Of a stretch of DNA of 64,000 bases, positions 58,101 to 64,000 are shown piece by piece; the first letter of the stretch is position 1, and every line of letters starts with the position of its first letter. The translations under genes were made by a program, and so were the position numbers. The stretch lies in the NCBI GenBank assembly GCA_029532415.1, contig JAQOTA010000033.1, forward strand, positions 806,001 to 870,000, in the 5' to 3' direction. The DNA comes from Marasmius tenuissimus. Taxonomy: Eukaryota; Basidiomycota; Agaricomycetes; Agaricales; Marasmiaceae. The notes beneath the pieces are model-generated. The model ran no database searches, had not been told where the DNA came from, and saw nothing but the letters and a program-made list of their open reading frames with translations.

Positions 58101-61100
58101 GATCTGGTGGAGGGTCTCCAAACCCATCCTCCGCAATTCAACGCTCGAGCCTATATGTTGTTCTGGTACAACTTGTTTGGCTAGTACGTCTAGCACGAGC
58201 TTCTGAACTTCGGCTTGTCGTTCGCCAGTGTTGGACAGATTGCGAGGAACTACGACGAGTATTTCGTCAAGAACTTCTGCAGCCTGTACGCGAATGGGTT
58301 GAGGGGCCTTGGTGAGGTTGATCATGGAAAGGAGATGTCCGGTGGTAGTGTTCCATGCGATTTCAGGAGCCCGATATATGAGACGATGGACATTGAGAAG
58401 AGAAACTTGACCTAGTTTGGTCAACCCAAAGTCTCCGGAACGCTAAGGTATCATCAGTGACGGTACTTGGTGGCCAGTACGATAGACAACTTACCAGAGT
58501 TCGCGGGATATGAATGCCACTAACTCTCCTCCTATGGGACGGTTCCTTGACGCTAGGAGTGAGAGTCGTCGTGGAGGCTGAAGGCCGGACCTCGTCAGAT
58601 CTATCATCCTCAACGATGACATCCATAGTCGGGTCTGTTTGCATCCCAACCATCTCTGCGCTGAGCTTGCACAGTGCCCCAACGAAACTCTTGAACGCAT
58701 CATCCTCCAAATTTTTCGACGCATCAAAGAGCCTTTGCATCGCACTGAGCATCGTCTCCGTGTCCAAATCGCTCAGCAAAGGATGCTTGACCGCCTGTCC
58801 CTGCTGGCCGCTCCCAGAGCTCCCACTCCCGCCTGAACCCGAAACTGACATCGGCCTCGCCCCAGATCCGACCCGCTTGATAGGCATAGGTTTACTCGAC
58901 ATTCCGCTCGCCTTCGACAACACATAATCGGCATTCTGCAACACCTCTAAAATGCCAAACCAGCTCTCACCAAGACTCCCAGCAAGAAACATCGCACTTG
59001 AGATAAGTACCTTCAAGCATGCGAGATTCCTCTCCGACAGCCCCGGAGGCTGCGTCGCACCTCCTCCTAACCCAAAGTTCTCTGTGAGACTCGATGCCGT
59101 CCTCGGAGTCTGAGGTTCGATGTACGAGTCAACAGAAGATACAACTCGCGTGGGTACGGAGAACTTTGATAGGCTTGTGAAGAACGCATCTCGAGGTGTC
59201 GTTAGGCCTAGCATCCCAGAAACGTTCGTCATGGCTTGATAGCTAGCCAAGACGTCTACGAAAAGTTCGTCTGATAGATTTGTCGCGATGATGAAGGAGA
59301 GGGCTGCGAGAAGAGCAGGCCAGCCGTTTTCGATTATATCTCGAACGATTCGCAGCTGTTTGGTTTGTGAATCCTCCTGAGGAAGAGTGGTGATGTCCAA
59401 GGCCGGCGGTGCTCGTACGGGGGAAGAGCCCGGATCCCGAGGTCGTTGAATGACTATGGAGGTGTAGAGAGGGGCGGAGAAGGCTGCGAGGCCCTCACAA
59501 AGAGAAACGAGACATTGCAGGGCAAGGAGGTAGATGTATGATTCTGGGATCGGGGGCGCGTCGGCTTTGTCAAGTTGATCGATGCTACATGCCGAGTATT
59601 GAGACGTATGTGAATGAACAAAACCCGAGCTACTCACCATTGAAGTTTCATGGTGGATCCTTGCAAGCTCAAACCTCCACCTCCAGACATCATGCCCACG
59701 ACGTTGGAGACAGTAGCACTAGCAGCTGTAGCGACCATTCCGGCCATACCACCAACGTCCAAACCATAACTCGAACTCGATGGCGACATATTCGCATCGT
59801 GTGGTACTCCAATACCAAACATCTGTGAGCCCACACCAAGTAATGCCGGTTTCTCGGTGATAAGTCTTTTCAGAGCCGTGACGAGAGAGGTAAAGACTTT
59901 GGATCCTCCATCAGAATGCGAATCATAGCGATCCCAAACCTTTCGGATGAGTTCTGCGTCACCGCATAACCTGAAGGGGAAGGTTTGACTCACAGCAAGA
60001 AAGGAACATCAAGGAACTTACCCTCGCATGATTTCCATCGCTAGGACTCTTACCCATGGCGGCCGTGTGTGGTCTACCGAGCCTCCATCAGCATCGTCGG
60101 CGATGATTCTAATCAGGAGCATGAGGAAGACCTCGGCTTCCGTTTCCAACTCTCCAGAGAACTGTTTGAGTAACAAAAAGGCGACACGAGTGCATCGCAG
60201 AGTCAGAGGAAACGTGGCCCGATCTGACAATGCTTTGAGTAGCAGCGGGCAGAGATGGTGTCGAAGGAGGAGGATTAACTCTTCATGCTATGGAACGAAA
60301 CATTCAGAAATCGTCGAAGAACGTCAAATACATACAATAGCACCTTTTTGAACAACGCGTGATAGTTTGTTAAGACGCTCTCGATTAATTCGAGCGCGAA
60401 CGTCTTGTGCAAAAACTCCAACTTCAAGAAATTAGGTTTCTCCGAGTTTGCGAGCAGACAAAGGTCTTCAAACACTGCGTATGCGTCCAGCGACGACGGT
60501 CCGAGGCTCAGCGATTCTCCGTTCGGTAAAGTGACTTGGGATAATGACTGTGGGTCTACGTTGTCCCGCCGATCTTCTTCTACCATTTTGTCGACCACGA
60601 ACATAACTAATTGCCGGAGTGTAGCTGCTGCTGTCGAGGATACTACCGCAATCTTTGACTCTTGAAGTTTGAAGCACAACAAGAGTGCCTAAGGAACATG
60701 AATTCTTCGGTTCGAATGCGTATTCTGACCACGTACATCTCCCAACAACGTTCCATGAATTGTCGGAAAGTTGGTGATGAGTGACAGCAGTGTTTGCAGG
60801 ATCTTGAGCTGTATATCGACGCCTTGGCTCATCGCATCGCTCATCGTCTTGATTATGAGAGGTACTGCGGATTCCGGGACAGCTTTGAGTGCTATGAGTC
60901 TCTGCAATGACCCCAGCGATATTGCGACCACTTTCGCGTTCTTCGTTGCGCATCCCATAAAAACTGGCCTGAGTAGGTCATCAGATTGAGGTCCATCTGT
61001 CACGAGTGACCATTGTCGTTGAGGAAGGTATCAAAAGAATCATGACTGCGATACGCACCTGAGGCCAAATTTACTGTCGCCTGCTCTGGGGAGCTTCTCA

Positions 61101-61324
61101 GTATTGCTAGCGACTTCTCTGCTGCCTAATAGCCATAGAACCTGTATTAGAACGTCCCAATACCTCTCCGAATGAGCCAATGGACCAGATACCTCGCGAA
61201 CTTCAGGGTGCTTCCGCCTAGTTTCACTCGCCAGTGACTGGTATGGATATCAGAGAAGATGACGGGCCAGATGATAGGTTAAGCGCACCTGAAGTTCAGT
61301 CACAAGGAATGCTAGAGAGCTCAT
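55102..61324 (-). CDS. MON2: MON2 homologue, endosome/trans-Golgi trafficking scaffold
   Basis: A very large helical-repeat protein related to Sec7-family Arf regulators but lacking the Sec7 domain. With Dop1 it acts at Golgi and endosome membranes and supports the Neo1-type flippase (family knowledge). The start at ATG 61324 gives MSSLAFLVTELQ, then after introns SLASETRRKHPEVREV, GCATKNAKVVAISLGSLQRL (dimerisation region, about 60950), LLCFKLQESKIAVVSSTAAA (about 60670), TLRCTRVAFLLLKQFSGE, and GLSLQGSTMKLQ. The large central exons are 59574-58500 and about 58440-56570, the latter with IYRAPEIAWNTTTGHLLSM and AAEVLDEILVVVPRNL. C-terminal exons end RERFSYWCFDLLFLVCSDV (55800), SVKRSSLAHLFYFYPVICEI and GREMGVS. 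No disruption was seen. About 1,700 residues expected. Confidence 0.88.
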
Positions 61325-61823
61325 TGCTCAACGAAAGCGTTACAAAAGGATAAAGGTCGCCCGATGATGGTGGTTGCCGGTTAAGGGCTCCAGTCTGGTC
61401 TGAGCGCCTATTACACAGTCAACATCACGTCAAACTGCCAATAGGCGCCAGATCCACGTGAGACTGACGCGTCGCGCCTCCGAGTCCGATCGCGAGTCCA
61501 GGAGTCCGAGTCGCGTTTCTCGAAGTACATCTCGATTGGAACCATACTCAGATCTTCGTGAATGTACAGGAGTTTTTATGAAGATATTTCTCTGATTAAG
61601 AAGTAACAATCAAAACCCACGACGATACAACGTAGTTCAGGCTCAGTCTAGCATGGCGGAAGTCGGGCTGGCACTGCAGGTTTCCGCTCGGATGTAGATA
61701 CATAGTAAGTTGATTTTATGCTAGTGAGCGTTCCGGCACGCGTACGTTTATAATCACTCTGCCAGAACAAATGGATGACAAAACTTTCCCTCAAATGGAC
61801 ATTCAAATTCACAAAGACCGCCG
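61325..61823. other. Intergenic between MON2 start and F-box gene 3' end
   Basis: Promoter region of MON2 (reading left). A few direct repeats of GAGTCCGA-type sequence lie at 61478-61520. Nothing else recognised. Confidence 0.45.
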
Positions 61824-63289
61824 CTAATTCGCTATCAGGGCATGACAGGGGCCTTGTATATTCACTCTTCCGCTCGCGCCAAGCGTGAAGCTTTTATCTC
61901 TCATGCCACACAAGAACATACTCCTTGCAGTGAGCGGCCTTGTCTGTTGCACGAGAGGATGGGTCTGTATTGCAACCACCCCGATATCCTGGCGCTCCCA
62001 TCCAAGCTCGACGAGCCTATCATTAATCCTAATGTGCGAGCCGGATTCCAGGTCAGCAAAGAGGTGGGTTTTTGCTGAGGAGGATACGTACTCTTGCTTC
62101 CGTTTCTGGCGAATCTGGCATCGGACAGTCTCTTGAAAATTCAGTAATTTGCTGTGCCATACTCCGCAAGCTTTCCGGAACTGAGGAAGCGAGATCAAGA
62201 CATGTGATGGTAGAGGCGCGCCGCGCAGTGCATCAGAAATACGTACATTGAGGCGTTTAGAATGCTCCTTCAGCTTGGATGCTTTCCAGTCCATCCACTT
62301 GTCAAAGTCATCTTTGACTGGCATGTACTCAAGCCGGTACTGTTTGATTATTGTAGGAAGAAAGCCTCTTCGCCCATTGAGTGCATGTCCCGAAGCTTCG
62401 AAGCAACGATAATGAGTAAATAAAACTGACTGCCTGAGCAGAGAACTCACGATCAACCCAGGAGGGTATAATAGTTTGATAAGTCCGGCCATGCACAAGT
62501 GAACGCATCATCACCGATACGTCTTGAGACCAATTCCTGAGTTGAGGCAGTTCCTCTGTCGTGTACAATCTACGCAGACAAGGTCAAGGCCGCATTTCAT
62601 AGACACAGAAGACGCCATACATCCTCGATGCGCAAGTCGCGTGAAACCGCATCCGGAGATCCCACGCAACATTTTCACAAGCCCCTCGCAGGCAAACTTG
62701 ACATACCGAATCGAAAGCAAGGGCGGCATACTGTGCCTCATTTAGATCATCAGGAAGTGGTGGTAGACCAAGAACATTCTCGCGAGATGACCGCCAAATG
62801 GGAATCGATGAACGTTTCATGAGCAACTCACGAAGGGCTCGACTTGTTCGAGCCAGATGGAGAATGTCAAGGGGTTCCAGAGATTTGGAAACCTGATCTT
62901 CGATGAGCAATTGAGCGTTATTACGAGGTATTAAACGAGGAACACACCTCTAGGATGACATCCAATGGCATGTCCTTCACCATCCTCTCCAACACTCCAC
63001 GTTTGCCTCGAATCCTTTTGAAACCTTCGGGGTCGGCATTGTCTGCACCCTTTTTGCGCCTCTTTCTTGAGGATTGAGGTACTTCTGCCTGTTCCTCTAT
63101 GGCTCTTTTCCCACGTCGCTGCATGCTATCTGTATTATTTTCAGCAGTTTCAGAGGACTTCATGGTGACTCCTCTTTGTATTGAAGTCTTTCTGCGAGTC
63201 GCTCTAGAACGAGCGCTGTGTATAGCTGGAGTAGTTGTATTTATCTGTCTTGTGTCTCTTTCGGCGAGTCTTGTTGATCTCCTTGACAT
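61824..63289 (-). CDS. F-box protein, possibly C-terminally truncated
   Basis: Same family as the gene at 27742, likely an SCF ubiquitin-ligase adaptor. The preferred start is ATG 63289 (MSRRSTRLAERDTRQ). The basic N-terminus (SRKRRKKG) leads to the F-box: MPLDVILE, then SLEPLDILHLARTSRALREL and WRSSRENVLGLPPLPDDL in the next exon (about 62890-62700). A cysteine segment VCLRGACENVAWD follows, then TTEELPQLRNW, a charged helical region (DDFDKWMDWKASKLKEHSK) and NDRLVELGWERQDI. Relatives usually continue well beyond the HPLVQQTRPLTAR segment, but here the frame runs out at 61824 after an unrelated-looking tail. Exon boundaries in the 3' third are approximate. Truncation is inferred from comparison with its paralogue. 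Confidence 0.7.
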
Positions 63290-63571
63290 GGTTGACTGGA
63301 GCAAAGCAACTGAATACACCCATTATTCATCCGCTTATATATGCCATAAGCGCCTAAATTTCGCAACAAGCTGAACCGAAACAGAACATTTCCAACCCTT
63401 CAAAGTTCAAGTTGAGGATAACAGTGCAAACGTCCAAACAAACCGGAAAAATCAAACTTTTACAGCAGCCAGTACAATACAGTCAGTCCGAGAATTACTA
63501 TTAGATGTCCACATCGTCAGGGTATAATGGCAGCAGGAATCAGCACGCTGGAACATTCGACGATGAATTAT
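63290..63571. other. Intergenic between F-box gene start and lectin gene stop
   Basis: Short spacer that must contain the F-box promoter. No elements recognised. Confidence 0.4.
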
Positions 63572-64000
63572 TCAAACTCGTTCGAATGTCCAAGTCTGAT
63601 GAACTCCAGACCTACATTCAAAGACTCGTTAGCAAAGCGGAACCAGGCAAGCAACGCTGCCACCCACCAGGCAGACCAAAGCGTAACACGATTCCCCGGG
63701 GTTGCGTCCCCATCTGCGTAAAGGTCCCAGTTTTGGGTGGTAAACGGGATGTAGATCCTACAATACACGTGTCGATCGTCCGTCAGTTCACATTGTCGCC
63801 GAAGTAATGCCTGCGTACCTATAGGCTTCGGGATTGACACTGTCCTGCCAGATGTGCCACGGGGTTGGATCTGCTTTGGCGACCAGGGGGACACCGTCAA
63901 CTGGTTGTCCAGAGCCCCCAAGGCCCAAGAACGACCCGTTGGATTGGGACTGGATGTGCCAGGCGTTACCGGCCCAGTTGAGAGTCCAGTGCTGGTTCGA
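63572..64000 (-). CDS. Ricin-B-type (beta-trefoil) lectin-like protein, 5' part outside the window
   Basis: A carbohydrate-binding R-type lectin fold, common and often multi-copy in Agaricomycetes. Only the last three exons are present (64000-63819, 63757-63668, 63611-63572). The frame reads NQHWTLNWAGNAWHI, then SFLGLGGSGQPVDGVPLV, PWHIWQDSVNPEAYR, IYIPFTTQNWDLYADGD and, after a GTGGGT..TGTAG intron with a CTAAC branch-like site, SGVHQTWTF. The final exon supplies a QxW motif, a hallmark of beta-trefoil repeats, followed by TGA at 63574-63572. Reading through that intron instead loses the QxW, which supports the splice. No catalytic domain is visible in the part present. Sugar specificity is unknown. 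Confidence 0.75.

Noticed and set aside
63505..63807. 100-codon plus-strand frame at the right end
   Set aside because: It is antisense to the lectin exons, whose splicing and QxW motif are much better supported.

Overview
The window is genomic DNA from a filamentous basidiomycete (Agaricomycetes). Genes are dense in short GT-AG introns of about 50-70 bp, no operons are visible, and the families are typical fungal ones: SUMO, MON2, NACHT ATPase, F-box, a GPI-type secreted glycoprotein, an R-type lectin, and a copia retrotransposon with a mushroom-type integrase gene. Placement near the Rhizoctonia/Ceratobasidium group is my inference from the style of the lectin, the modular secreted protein and the integrase gene. 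It was not tested.

Layout. 1-11.3 kb is transposon territory. It holds a broken integrase-core gene, a second minus-strand gene of unknown function split by a solo copia LTR, and a nearly intact copia element at 5244-11330 with one TGA between protease and integrase. 11.3-15.4 kb has no gene I can support. 15.4-18.8 kb is a multi-exon membrane-protein gene interrupted by a 1.74 kb palindrome-ended insertion. 18.8-21.2 kb holds decayed, partly duplicated coding sequence. 21.2-25.4 kb is a housekeeping-like stretch: SUMO (minus), MDP1-type phosphatase (plus) and an alpha/beta hydrolase (plus). 25.4-27.7 kb is decayed or unresolved. 27.7-30.2 kb is an F-box gene. 32.1-36.3 kb is a NACHT gene whose C-terminal module is duplicated in tandem. 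37.0-38.1 kb is a second alpha/beta hydrolase sharing the intron pattern of the first. 38.6-43.6 kb is a secreted protein built of six repeats. 43.6-48.3 kb is apparently gene-free. 48.3-49.7 kb encodes a secreted GPI-type glycoprotein. 50.8-54.8 kb is a FAD monooxygenase broken by a nonsense codon and a 1.98 kb hAT-like insertion. 55.1-61.3 kb is MON2. 61.8-63.3 kb is a second F-box gene, and an R-type lectin gene runs off the right edge.

The genes do not form one pathway. The coherent themes are mobile-element damage and expansion by duplication. Three genes are interrupted by insertions, and in two of them joining the flanks across the target-site duplication restores the reading frame. 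Four nonsense codons are explainable by C-to-T changes. Duplication appears as repeated modules in the NACHT and secreted proteins, paired hydrolases and paired F-box genes. Exon boundaries were read by eye from splice signals and protein continuity, so boundaries called approximate may be off by a few bases or an exon.
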